Translations under genes and position numbers: made by a program
Notes under the pieces: model-generated
Told to the model about the DNA's origin: nothing
Seen by the model: only the letters and a program-made list of their open reading frames with translations
Database searches by the model: none
NCBI RefSeq assembly: GCF_017877355.1
Contig: NZ_JAGIPR010000012.1
Span: 62,001 to 126,000 of the forward strand
DNA length: 64,000 nucleotides
Direction: 5' to 3'
Source of the DNA: Chryseobacterium jejuense
GTDB lineage: Bacteria; Bacteroidota; Bacteroidia; Flavobacteriales; Weeksellaceae
In this document: piece after piece, positions 9,421-17,118 of the stretch
How the letters are laid out: every line of letters starts with the position of its first letter
How positions within the stretch are numbered: the first letter of the stretch is position 1

Positions 9421-9905
9421 ACGAAGAACACTAATAGTTTTACCAATATCACAAATGTAATTCTCACAATGATAGATCTGCGTATTCTGCAGGAAATGAT
9501 TTTAACGCAAAGTTTTAAGATACTTCCTATTTAATTCTAAGGAAGCAAAGAGGGAATCAGCAAGCTGATTTGATGAAGCTCTGAGGATATTATTTTGTGG
9601 TTAGCTTTTGTGGTCCTTTTTTCAAAAATGAAGAACATTAATAATTTCACCAATATCACAAATGTAATTCTCACACTAATAGATCTGTGTATTCTGCGGA
9701 AAATGATTTTAATGAAAAGTTTTAAGATACTTTCTGCTTAATTCTAAGGAAGCAAAGAGGGAATCAGTAAACTGATTTGATGAAGCTCTGAGGATATTAT
9801 TTAGTGGTTAGCTTTTTTGATCCTTTTTTCAAACACGAAGAGCACAAATATCATAAATGCAATTCTCACAAGGATAGATCTGCGTATCTGTGTATTCTGC
9901 GGGAA
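9421..9905. repeat. tandem repeat, 207-bp period, about 2.3 copies
   Basis: Two full diverged units (9421-9627 and 9628-9834) and a third, shortened one (from 9835) share landmarks at a constant 207-bp distance: ACGAAGAACA, CACAAATGTAATTCTCACA, GGAAGCAAAGAGGGAATCAG and GATGAAGCTCTGAGGATATT. No long ORF runs through. It fills the otherwise geneless 9303-9917 stretch. Its function is unknown. Confidence 0.85.
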
Positions 9906-9917
9906 ATTCAAATAAAT

Positions 9918-9949
9918 AAAAAGTACATACAATAACTGCATGTACTTTT
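9918..9949 (-). terminator. terminator of the MBL-fold gene
   Basis: Hairpin with arms AAAAGTACAT and ATGTACTTTT followed by T-rich sequence on the minus strand, 10 bp after the stop codon. Confidence 0.7.
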
Positions 9950-9959
9950 GGAAATATTT

Positions 9960-11132
9960 TTATTTTAAAATCTTAAGTGTTCCTTTCGGATGGGTAAATG
10001 TACCGTCTGGTCCTGCAATATTGGAATACACTATGTTTTTATTGTAATCCTGAATATGCGTGACATTGGATCCTAAATGAGGCTCATGCCAGTACACCAT
10101 AAAAATATTCTTGGCTACTTCCACAGCTGTATATTCTACAGTATCAGTACTATCTTTTGAGTTTCCTGCTGTCCCTGTGAATGTCATTGTTTTGTTGTCT
10201 TTAAAATCTAAAAGGAATTTTACAGTTCCAAAATCAACTTCTACCTTTTGACCAATTGCCGGATAGGGTGATTTTAAATCCCAATCCATTTCTCCAAGGA
10301 AAACTTTTACGCCCATTTCCAACTCATCTTTTCCGGGAAGATTCGGGTATTTCTTGACCATAAAATCTACGATTGCGGATGAAGTTTTATTTTCAGTAAC
10401 GGCTTTTCTGTAGTTTTCAAGATACGTTTTAACGAAATCCAAAGATACAGGAGACAAAGACTGTTTTGCAAAATGTGATGGAACTACCTGTTCAGGCTTT
10501 AAAGATTTCATCGCATCAATTTGTCCGATCCATTGATCAATGGCTTTTACATTCTGAGTATCTGCCATCCAAAGATGTGAATCTACGGATACTGAAATTC
10601 CTCCTGCAACAGTTTTAATAGACGGAATCCAAAGAAAGCTGTGAGCCGGATCCTCAGGATTCTGTTTGATCTCAATTTTATTTCCTTCAAGATCAGGAAC
10701 AGCAGTTACTGCTTCCGGAACAATGATTTCTGATGGGGCATCTGCTTTCAATTGTGGTTTCCAAACTGCTAGTTTATCATCCTTTGAAGCGGAAATAAGG
10801 TAAGCCGTTTGTCCTGTAGAAATAATTCTTACGTTAGGAAATGCTTTTTTAATCACATCTAACCCAAAATAGAAATCCGGATCGCTGTGAGAGATAAAAA
10901 CCGTTTTCAGATTTTTTCCGGTTGCTTTGATTTCTTTTACCAACTGTTCTGCATATTGCTTTTGAAACTGTGCATCAATAAGCATGGCATCCTTATCACC
11001 ATAAATAATGGTAGAAGTAATGGGGAAAATAGCCTTGGTTCCAGGATTATAGACTTTAACCTTCAGATTCCCTGCAAATATGCTTATGAAACCTAAAATA
11101 GCCATTAATGATAATAATTTTCTTTTTAACAT
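9960..11132 (-). CDS. MBL-fold hydrolase-like protein with C-terminal MoaF-like domain
   Basis: 390 residues from the ATG at 11132, beginning with a signal peptide (KRKLLSLMAILGFISIFAG). Residues 25-270 form a metallo-beta-lactamase fold. The usual HxHxDH zinc motif is replaced by ISHSDPDFYFG, keeping only the first His and the Asp; ...WMADTQN and PSHF supply other conserved positions. The last 100 residues (from VEVDFGTVKFLLDF to IVYSNIAGPDGTFTHPKGTL) resemble the lipocalin-like MoaF domain. It is cotranscribed with the NAD(P)-binding protein 16 bp upstream, and both sit behind an Rrf2-type palindrome. Substrate unknown; catalytic metal binding may be altered. Confidence 0.75.
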   Translation of the reverse strand: MLKRKLLSLMAILGFISIFAGNLKVKVYNPGTKAIFPITSTIIYGDKDAMLIDAQFQKQYAEQLVKEIKATGKNLKTVFISHSDPDFYFGLDVIKKAFPNVRIISTGQTAYLISASKDDKLAVWKPQLKADAPSEIIVPEAVTAVPDLEGNKIEIKQNPEDPAHSFLWIPSIKTVAGGISVSVDSHLWMADTQNVKAIDQWIGQIDAMKSLKPEQVVPSHFAKQSLSPVSLDFVKTYLENYRKAVTENKTSSAIVDFMVKKYPNLPGKDELEMGVKVFLGEMDWDLKSPYPAIGQKVEVDFGTVKFLLDFKDNKTMTFTGTAGNSKDSTDTVEYTAVEVAKNIFMVYWHEPHLGSNVTHIQDYNKNIVYSNIAGPDGTFTHPKGTLKILK

Positions 11133-11148
11133 TTTTGTTCTTTTTAAA

Positions 11149-11802
11149 TTAGTAAGCTGCTGTAAAACGTTCACGAACGTGGTTGTTCTGCTCTAGTTCA
11201 TCCACTAGAACTACGGCTACATCTTCTACTGAAAGTTGGCTTCTTCCGTTTTCGTCAAATACAGGAGTTTCCAGTGATGTTCTGTACTTTCCGGTTCTTG
11301 TTCCTACGTTAGCCTGATTCATTTCTATTGCGGGGCTGAAGAAAGTCCAGTCTAAATTATTATTTTCTTTGATTTTGTTCAGATAATCCCTTGCAGCTGT
11401 TGCTCCCGGTTTGTAAGCATCCGGAAAATCCGGTGTGTCTACAATCTGAACATTATCCGGTGTATAAAGGCTTCCCGCTCCTCCTACTACGATCAGTCTT
11501 TTTACTCCTGATTCTTCTACAGCTTTTTCAATATTTTCAGAACCATTCAAAAAGTCATTGTAAAGATTTGGGTTTGTCCATCCTGCATTAAAGGCACTGA
11601 TTACGGCATCACTTCCTTTTAAAGCCTCTGCTAATTCTTCTACATTGTTTACATCAATGCTTTTTGCTGTTACATTTTCCTGTGTTTTTACCTTTGATGC
11701 GTCTCTTACTAAAGCTTCTACTGCATATCCTCTGTCTGCCAATTCTGTTACGATGTGTGCTCCTACAAATCCGGTTGCACCAATTACTGCTACTTTTTTC
11801 AT
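11149..11802 (-). CDS. NAD(P)-binding oxidoreductase, atypical SDR (NmrA/YwnB-like)
   Basis: 217 residues. The Rossmann motif GATGFVGAHIVTEL is at the N-terminus, with VEALVRDASKV as the NADP-type second strand. The body DVNNVEELAEALKGSDAVISAF and RLIVVGGAGSLY matches the short NAD(P)H-binding proteins often controlled by Rrf2/HxlR-type regulators. It may act as a redox-responsive reductase in the cytoplasm. A palindrome matching the one before the Rrf2 gene lies 22 bp upstream of the start. Confidence 0.8.
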   Translation of the reverse strand: MKKVAVIGATGFVGAHIVTELADRGYAVEALVRDASKVKTQENVTAKSIDVNNVEELAEALKGSDAVISAFNAGWTNPNLYNDFLNGSENIEKAVEESGVKRLIVVGGAGSLYTPDNVQIVDTPDFPDAYKPGATAARDYLNKIKENNNLDWTFFSPAIEMNQANVGTRTGKYRTSLETPVFDENGRSQLSVEDVAVVLVDELEQNNHVRERFTAAY

Positions 11803-11822
11803 ACTATTTTATTTTTTAATTA

Positions 11823-11847
11823 AATTGTAATAAATTTTGTTACATTT
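11823..11847. promoter_or_regulatory. Rrf2-type operator before the oxidoreductase/MBL operon
   Basis: Inverted repeat ATTGTAA-N9-TTACATT centred 33 bp upstream of the oxidoreductase start. The nine-base spacer is the exact reverse complement of the spacer in the palindrome at 12303-12331, and the arms differ at one base. That makes it very likely that one dimeric regulator binds both. Confidence 0.7.
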
Positions 11848-11862
11848 AAGGGTAAAAAATTT

Positions 11863-12273
11863 TTATTCGAACTGATCTGCGAATTCCTGCAAAGACTTAT
11901 CTCCTAAAAACTGACTTACCAACTGATCTGTCTCTTCAAATAATGTATTTAAATGACGGTTAATTTCTTTCCCTACGCTACAGGCAGGATTAGGATTTTG
12001 ATTTTTCTTTCCTAATACTTCTGTATTTTTCACCGATCTGTAAATCTCAGAAATTGTAATATTTCCTGCCTCTTTTGCAAGCTGACTTCCACCTTCTTTC
12101 CCTTGTCTGCTGATAATTAAACCTGCTTCTCTCAAGACACTGATCTCTTTACGTACAATGACAGGATTTACATTGATACTACCCGCAACCCAGTCAGAAG
12201 TGAGCCACTCCTGAGGACTTTTCGCCAATAAGGTCATGATATGTATTGCCGTAGCAAATCTTGTGTTATTCAT
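11863..12273 (-). CDS. Rrf2-family transcriptional regulator
   Basis: 136 residues from the ATG at 12273 (MNNTRFATAIHIMTLLA). It is a winged helix-turn-helix protein of the YwnA-like branch: SPQEWLTSDWVAGSINVNPVIVRKEISVL is the recognition region, followed by the wing GKEGGSQLAKEAGNIT. Only one cysteine is present (PACSVG), not the three-Cys cluster of IscR/NsrR, so a [2Fe-2S] sensor is unlikely. Cys-based redox sensing is possible. It is expected to repress itself and the oxidoreductase/MBL operon through the two matched palindromes. Confidence 0.85.
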   Translation of the reverse strand: MNNTRFATAIHIMTLLAKSPQEWLTSDWVAGSINVNPVIVRKEISVLREAGLIISRQGKEGGSQLAKEAGNITISEIYRSVKNTEVLGKKNQNPNPACSVGKEINRHLNTLFEETDQLVSQFLGDKSLQEFADQFE

Positions 12274-12302
12274 TGTAATTACTTTGCAAAGATACACAAA
12301 TT

Positions 12303-12331
12303 TTAATTGTAACAAAATTTATTACAATTAA
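12303..12331. promoter_or_regulatory. Rrf2 autoregulatory operator
   Basis: Inverted repeat TTAATTGTAA-N9-TTACAATTAA (10-bp perfect arms) about 30 bp upstream of the Rrf2 start. It matches the site at 11823-11847 in inverted orientation, including the spacer. Confidence 0.75.
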
Positions 12332-12337
12332 TTTTTC

Positions 12338-13288
12338 TTAAAGGATTAATTTATCCAAATCCAGCAGTAAATAATTAATGTTCTGATTGATTGTTCGTGT
12401 AGCTGACTGCATCTGATTAAGCATAGCCGCACGGTTATGAAGGTCGTCTGCCCTGTAATATCCACCATCACTGAAAATAACGGACTGATCTGCAGCTGTT
12501 GTATCATCATCAAACTGATAATGCAGCCATCTTTCTTTCATATTTCCGATAATAGAACGCTCTTCCCTATTGGAGAATTTCTTTTCGGTATACATATACC
12601 AAATAAAAGGTGGGAAGTTCGGAGATTCTAATTTTCCTTTCCAGATATCTCTCAGAAGGTTTCTTTGGTGAATAAATTCTACTTTTTTCCCTTTCGGATT
12701 AAGGGTTGCTAAACCGAAACCTGCTCCAAGGACCCCTCCACCGATATCAATAGCATTGCTCCAGCTCTGATCTCCAACTATTCCTCCGGCAATGGAAGCT
12801 GCAGCTCCTGTAATAATAGAATACAGAATGAGCTTATTGTTTCTGGAAGAGTTGAGGTTATCCACATAGTTTCCAATCTGGGCTACTCTTTCGCCCTCGC
12901 AATCAAATTCAGCTGCTACAGCATCTAACTCTGTAAGCGCAATGGTAATTTTACTATTGATTTTAGTTTTTAACCTCAAAACTTTAACCTGAGAAGCCAG
13001 GGATGAATCCTTTTTAAGGTCCATAATCTCATGAACCTCATCCAGATTATCCAATGCATTTAAAATCAGAATACTCTGATCAGAAAACATTTCCTTCAGC
13101 TCTTTATTGGCTGCTAAAATAGAATCCGAATTGTAAGAAGGGACTTTATCGCTATAGTTATATTTGAAAGGAGCCTTACAATAGCTATCCTTCAAAGTAA
13201 GTATGTTCTGTTGAATAAGCTGATTCTTCTTGGAAACACAAGAAGTCAACAAACCGAAAACAATAAAGAGGTAAAAGATCTTTTTCAT
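12338..13288 (-). CDS. lipoprotein of unknown function
   Basis: 316 residues with a lipoprotein signal peptide and lipobox LTSC (Cys17). The central part is helical, with a glycine-rich, probably membrane-touching segment (YSIITGAAASIAGGIVGDQ... GGGVLGAGFG, about residues 155-195) that looks like a glycine-zipper. No domain family is recognised. It is probably in the outer or inner membrane facing the periplasm. It stands upstream of the Rrf2 gene on the same strand, but the operator in between suggests separate transcription. Confidence 0.7.
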   Translation of the reverse strand: MKKIFYLFIVFGLLTSCVSKKNQLIQQNILTLKDSYCKAPFKYNYSDKVPSYNSDSILAANKELKEMFSDQSILILNALDNLDEVHEIMDLKKDSSLASQVKVLRLKTKINSKITIALTELDAVAAEFDCEGERVAQIGNYVDNLNSSRNNKLILYSIITGAAASIAGGIVGDQSWSNAIDIGGGVLGAGFGLATLNPKGKKVEFIHQRNLLRDIWKGKLESPNFPPFIWYMYTEKKFSNREERSIIGNMKERWLHYQFDDDTTAADQSVIFSDGGYYRADDLHNRAAMLNQMQSATRTINQNINYLLLDLDKLIL

Positions 13289-13380
13289 TTAAACCAATTT
13301 TTGTGTCATAGCTGAATCATTGTCAGAAATCATCAATCTGTTTCAATATAATTCATCAATACGAATATAGTATAAATAAA

Positions 13381-13409
13381 AAAAATTACCTGAAATCAGG
13401 TAATTTTTT
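13381..13409. terminator. terminator after the FKBP gene
   Basis: AAATTACCTG-AAAT-CAGGTAATTT hairpin flanked by A and T runs, so it can work in both directions. It lies just after the FKBP stop on the minus strand. Confidence 0.75.
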
Positions 13410-13428
13410 AATCTATTTTTAAGCCGGA

Positions 13429-13863
13429 TTATTTAATACCCAGTAATTCTACTTCAAAAACAAGGGTACTGTTTGGTCCGATTTCTTTGCTGATCTCCTG
13501 ATCTCCGTATGCTAAATGCGGTGGAATAATCAGTCTCCACTTACTTCCAACAGTCATTAACTGAAGGGCTTCTGTCCATCCTGAAATCACTCTGTTTAGA
13601 GGGAAGGATGCCGGAGTTCCTCTTTTTACAGAACTGTCGAAAACTTTCCCGGAAATGGTAGTTCCATGATAATGACATTTTACGGTAGATTTGGGTCCTG
13701 GTTTTGCCCCATCACCTTCCGTGATAATTTCATATTGTAAGCCGCTTGGTAATTGAACTACACTTTCTCTCTTACCATACTCTTCCATATATTCTTTACC
13801 GTCCTTAAGGTTCTTTTCAGCTAATTCTTTTTTACGTTTAAATAACAAATCTGCTACTCCCAT
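13429..13863 (-). CDS. FKBP-type peptidyl-prolyl cis-trans isomerase
   Basis: 144 residues from the ATG at 13863 (MGVADLLFKRKKELAEKNLKDG). The FKBP domain is complete: KPGPKSTVKCHYHGTTISGKVFDSS, the VISGWTEALQLM helix with the active-site Trp, and WRLIIPPHLAYGD followed by LVFEVELLGIK. There is no signal peptide, so it probably acts on proline bonds of cytoplasmic proteins. The short charged N-terminal helix is typical of MIP-like FKBPs. Confidence 0.92.
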   Translation of the reverse strand: MGVADLLFKRKKELAEKNLKDGKEYMEEYGKRESVVQLPSGLQYEIITEGDGAKPGPKSTVKCHYHGTTISGKVFDSSVKRGTPASFPLNRVISGWTEALQLMTVGSKWRLIIPPHLAYGDQEISKEIGPNSTLVFEVELLGIK

Positions 13864-14169
13864 ATTATAATTTTTTACAAAGATAAGGCTTTTTGGTATT
13901 GAAAACCGGAAGCAGAAAAATAGAAATCCGAAGTTTATCATCTTAAATAGTTGTCAATTTGGATGCAAAATCTCTTTTCACAAACATTTGACAAAACACA
14001 TTAAACACTAATTATCAACAACTTAAATAAACCAATCACAAATCCATATAATTTCGGAAAATTATATGTTTCTGCATCCCGTATCCTGCTTACTCAAAAT
14101 TCAAATAATTGTAATATTTCCTTAACACAAATTCCGAAACTTGGCGTTATAATTGAATTTAAAAACTAA

Positions 14170-15177
14170 ATGCCAAATCCGATATTATATAACAAGAAGT
14201 TTGATGAACTTAATGAAGAGGAAAAGAAACTTCTGGAGATCAATAAAAAAACGATTGCCGATTTTGTTGAGCAATCTTCGTCTATTAGCGATGTCAATTA
14301 CGCTACCAGAAATGCCCATGCAAAGACTTATGCTGTCTCAAAAGGAATCTTCTTGGTAGACCCCAATATTCCTGAATTTCTGAAACCTTTTTTTGATAAA
14401 GAGAAATTTGATCTGTTCATCAGGCTTTCCAATGCACAGTTCAAAATTAAAAATTCAAAAAGGGATATTCCTGCTTATGGTTTTGCTGTGCAGATCAGGG
14501 ATGAAAACAATAATCTGCTTTCCAATTATCCATTGGTTAATTTTCCATTGTTCCCGGTAAATTCTGTTTCTACGTTTTTAAAACTCTTTACAGCCATCAA
14601 TCTTTTTTATATCAAGAAATGGAGCAGTTTATTTTCTCTGATTACACAAATAATAAAAGCCATTCCATCTGTTTTTACAGGTTCATTTATCAGGAATACT
14701 TTCAAGTTATTCAGTAAGAGAAATGATTTTATTCTTTCATTTGATTATCATTCTGTAGGTGCTTACCGGCTGGGAGATTATATGATGAAGATAAAGCTGA
14801 GCCCCAAATCCGTTAATAAGAATATGGATAAGAAGCAGAACATAAAAAAAGCGTTAAAGAATTATCTTCAGAGGAATGATTTTACAGCTGATGTTCTGAT
14901 TCAGCTTTGCTATGATCTTAAAGATCAGCCCATCAATAAACTAAATGTAGAATGGAAAAATTCGCCGTACATTAAAATTGGTGAGGTTAAAATAGAGAAG
15001 AATTCTTTACTGGATCCTCGTGATTGCAGTAATGAATTGCTTTCATTTAATCCTTTTGAAAGTAAGGTCATTTTTCAGCCTGTTGGGAAAATTCAGAAAC
15101 TTCGAGATGGGGCTTATAAAATATCTGTCCAGACAAGAAGAAAAATAAATAAGCTACTGCATGGGAAAAAAAATTAG
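14170..15177 (+). CDS. catalase-related haem protein (catalase-like fold)
   Basis: 335 residues. Hallmarks of the small catalase-like family are visible: distal His in RNAHAKTYAVSKG (about residue 50), FIRLSNA with the distal-face Asn (about residue 89), and the C-terminal FNPFESKVIFQPVGKIQKLR...Y, where catalase-related peroxidases usually have FNPW. It is shorter than true catalases (about 480) and lacks the NADPH-binding C-terminus. A haem peroxidase or lipid-radical role is possible but not proven. It is divergent from the FKBP gene across 300 bp without other features. Confidence 0.65.
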   Translation: MPNPILYNKKFDELNEEEKKLLEINKKTIADFVEQSSSISDVNYATRNAHAKTYAVSKGIFLVDPNIPEFLKPFFDKEKFDLFIRLSNAQFKIKNSKRDIPAYGFAVQIRDENNNLLSNYPLVNFPLFPVNSVSTFLKLFTAINLFYIKKWSSLFSLITQIIKAIPSVFTGSFIRNTFKLFSKRNDFILSFDYHSVGAYRLGDYMMKIKLSPKSVNKNMDKKQNIKKALKNYLQRNDFTADVLIQLCYDLKDQPINKLNVEWKNSPYIKIGEVKIEKNSLLDPRDCSNELLSFNPFESKVIFQPVGKIQKLRDGAYKISVQTRRKINKLLHGKKN

Positions 15178-15238
15178 CTATAATTACTCTGAGATGCATA
15201 AATATAAAGTTTTACTACAATTGTGAACATCCATAAAA

Positions 15239-15270
15239 CAAAAAAGGATATTATTACAATATTCTTTTTT
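15239..15270 (+). terminator. terminator after the catalase-like gene
   Basis: AAAAAGgATATT / AATATtCTTTTTT hairpin 60 bp downstream of the stop, ending in a T run. Confidence 0.5.
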
Positions 15271-15389
15271 GTTTTTAGCTTTTTCATATAAGTATCTAAT
15301 AATCAAATTATAAATCCTACCTTATTACAGTCGAAAAATAAATCATAAACAACAATAACAACGTAAAATCTGCATTGGCAATTACTTTT

Positions 15390-15953
15390 TTACTCTATAA
15401 AAATTGTTGATTGTTCAGGAATATCTGTCAATTGATTAAATATGAATGATTTATAATCGGCTTGACCTGTTTTCCCCTCGATATATACTGTAGATCTCCC
15501 TATCTCTTCATTATTAATATCTTTAACTCTAACAGTTACATTTCCTTTGTAATCTTTATTAAATATTATGTAAACCTGTAACATATTATTTTCTTCATTC
15601 AAAATTTTACCTACCTCAATTCCCTTTTGCTTAAGTGATGGCTGTATCTCTGTTTTATTTTTCAAAACTGTTCCCACTCCATCATAAGCTGATTTTCCAA
15701 AAGCTGTAACCGTTTTCCCTGTAATTTCTCCTGTTTTAGAAGCTCCTTTTACAAGCAAATCATCTATTTTGTTGTAGGTTTTGGTAGCGGTTTGGTATAA
15801 AGTAAAACATCCTATAGAAATAAATGCAACCAGACTGATAAGAATAGGATATTTAAAAGACTTCTTCTTTTTTATGATTAGCATGAAGAGAGCATACAGC
15901 ATAAATAAGAATGAAAGTCCGGTAAGAACGAATAAAATGATAATTTCCAACAT
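15390..15953 (-). CDS. hypothetical membrane protein, last gene of the lipase cluster
   Basis: 187 residues from the ATG at 15953 (MLEIIILF). Two transmembrane helices are at the N-terminus (about residues 2-25 and 33-52), followed by an Ala/Gly/Lys-rich helical segment (KGASKTGEITGKTVTAFGKSAYDGVG) and a C-terminal beta-rich domain with VYIIFNKDYKGNVTVRVKD. No family recognised. It lies 4 bp after the lipoprotein gene at 15958, so it belongs to the same operon as the lipase-like protein and may be an accessory or immunity protein. Confidence 0.65.
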   Translation of the reverse strand: MLEIIILFVLTGLSFLFMLYALFMLIIKKKKSFKYPILISLVAFISIGCFTLYQTATKTYNKIDDLLVKGASKTGEITGKTVTAFGKSAYDGVGTVLKNKTEIQPSLKQKGIEVGKILNEENNMLQVYIIFNKDYKGNVTVRVKDINNEEIGRSTVYIEGKTGQADYKSFIFNQLTDIPEQSTIFIE

Positions 15954-15957
15954 AATG

Positions 15958-16506
15958 TTATTTTTTTGCTTTTCCCAATTGTTTTTTAATATTTTCGGGG
16001 AACCAAGGTAAAATACGTTGATCCTTATATTCCTCAAAGACTGCGTCAGGATTTAAAAGGTGATCTGGAAGATTCAGTTTTTTTATTTCCATCTTGAAAT
16101 CAAGCTCCTTGTCAAAAAAAGTAAGCTTTCTATCTTCTGCATTAAGAATAAACCACTTTTCGGGTGAATCAAATTTAGAATCCTCTTCATCCTTTTCGAA
16201 CGGTTTATATCCATACATATAGGTCTGATAAACATTTATAGATATAATAGGAGCAATCACATTCCCTAACTCATTAGGTAAATCATAGGTTGCCAATTGC
16301 CATTCTTGAGGAGAGCCAGCTTTAATCATATCAAAAGGTTTTATCAAGGGAATTATATTACTGCTTCCATCAGTTTCAATAACATAATAAAACTCATCAA
16401 TTTTTGCATCTTTGTATGAATAATCTGGTACATGCATTTTTTCTTTTACTTTATTACAGCTAAAAAGACAAATTATTAAAAGCAAAATAGAAATACAATT
16501 CTTCAC
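15958..16506 (-). CDS. lipoprotein, paralog of its neighbour; candidate immunity protein
   Basis: 182 residues using the GTG at 16506, which sits 8 bp after the stop of the upstream paralog. An earlier ATG at 16569 would overlap that gene and precede the signal peptide with a basic tail. Lipobox LFSC. The body shares KIDEFYY..., IPLIKPFDMI, LNLPDHLLNPDAVFEEYK and ILPWFPENIKKQL with the next gene, so the two arose by tandem duplication. It probably sits in the periplasm. Position right after a large lipase-like protein suggests protection against that enzyme, which is an inference. Confidence 0.65.
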   Translation of the reverse strand: MKNCISILLLIICLFSCNKVKEKMHVPDYSYKDAKIDEFYYVIETDGSSNIIPLIKPFDMIKAGSPQEWQLATYDLPNELGNVIAPIISINVYQTYMYGYKPFEKDEEDSKFDSPEKWFILNAEDRKLTFFDKELDFKMEIKKLNLPDHLLNPDAVFEEYKDQRILPWFPENIKKQLGKAKK

Positions 16507-16514
16507 TTTGCCTT

Positions 16515-17108
16515 TTATTTTCTTACTCTTGCTTCTTCCAATTGCTTTTTGACAACCTCTGGAAACCATGGTAAAATAGGATTATTTTTAAATTGTTCAA
16601 ATAAATAATCAGGTGTTGAATAACTGTCAGGAAGATTTAATTTATTTAATTGATTCTTATATAATTCAACATCTTCATATACATCCAATTTATTACTTTC
16701 TGAATTTATGATAAAGTACAATCTTGGCTTAATAGCAAATGGCTTATTGGTATCAGGGTGAATTGAAGTAATCTCTTCATCAATTCCAAAAATATATGGG
16801 GGTTTAATGTTACATTCAATAACAGTAGAAAGACTAAATAAATCGACGAAAGATCCATTCTTAAAGTTAAACCTGTCCTTACTCTGTGTAGGTAGATACC
16901 AGTCTTCTGAACCTGTTACCTGCATAAGCTGATATGGTTTTATTAAGGGGACTAAATTAGTATCATCCGACAATGTCTCCCAATAAAATTTATCAATTTT
17001 AGCTGTCAAATAAGGATTTTCAGAAATTATATTTTGTTCCATTTTTTTTACTTTATTACAACCTAACAATAGTATTACAAATATTAGCAATAAGCTTATT
17101 TTTTTCAT
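16515..17108 (-). CDS. lipoprotein, paralog of its neighbour; candidate immunity protein
   Basis: 197 residues with lipobox LLGC (Cys17). It shares KIDKFYWE, LVPLIKPYQLM, LNLPDSYSTPDYLFEQFK and ILPWFPEVVKKQL with the following gene. No named family recognised. It starts 11 bp after the stop of the lipase-like gene, same strand. The pattern of a large secreted-type enzyme followed by duplicated lipoproteins is common for antibacterial effectors with periplasmic immunity proteins. Confidence 0.68.
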   Translation of the reverse strand: MKKISLLLIFVILLLGCNKVKKMEQNIISENPYLTAKIDKFYWETLSDDTNLVPLIKPYQLMQVTGSEDWYLPTQSKDRFNFKNGSFVDLFSLSTVIECNIKPPYIFGIDEEITSIHPDTNKPFAIKPRLYFIINSESNKLDVYEDVELYKNQLNKLNLPDSYSTPDYLFEQFKNNPILPWFPEVVKKQLEEARVRK

Positions 17109-17118
17109 GTCAATTAAT

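Noticed and set aside
9421..9905. CRISPR array
   Set aside because: The repeat unit is 207 bp with diverged copies and no short repeat/spacer alternation; no cas genes.
14153..14359. 68-codon ORF at the start of the catalase-like gene
   Set aside because: Overlaps in another frame with the much better supported 335-residue protein.
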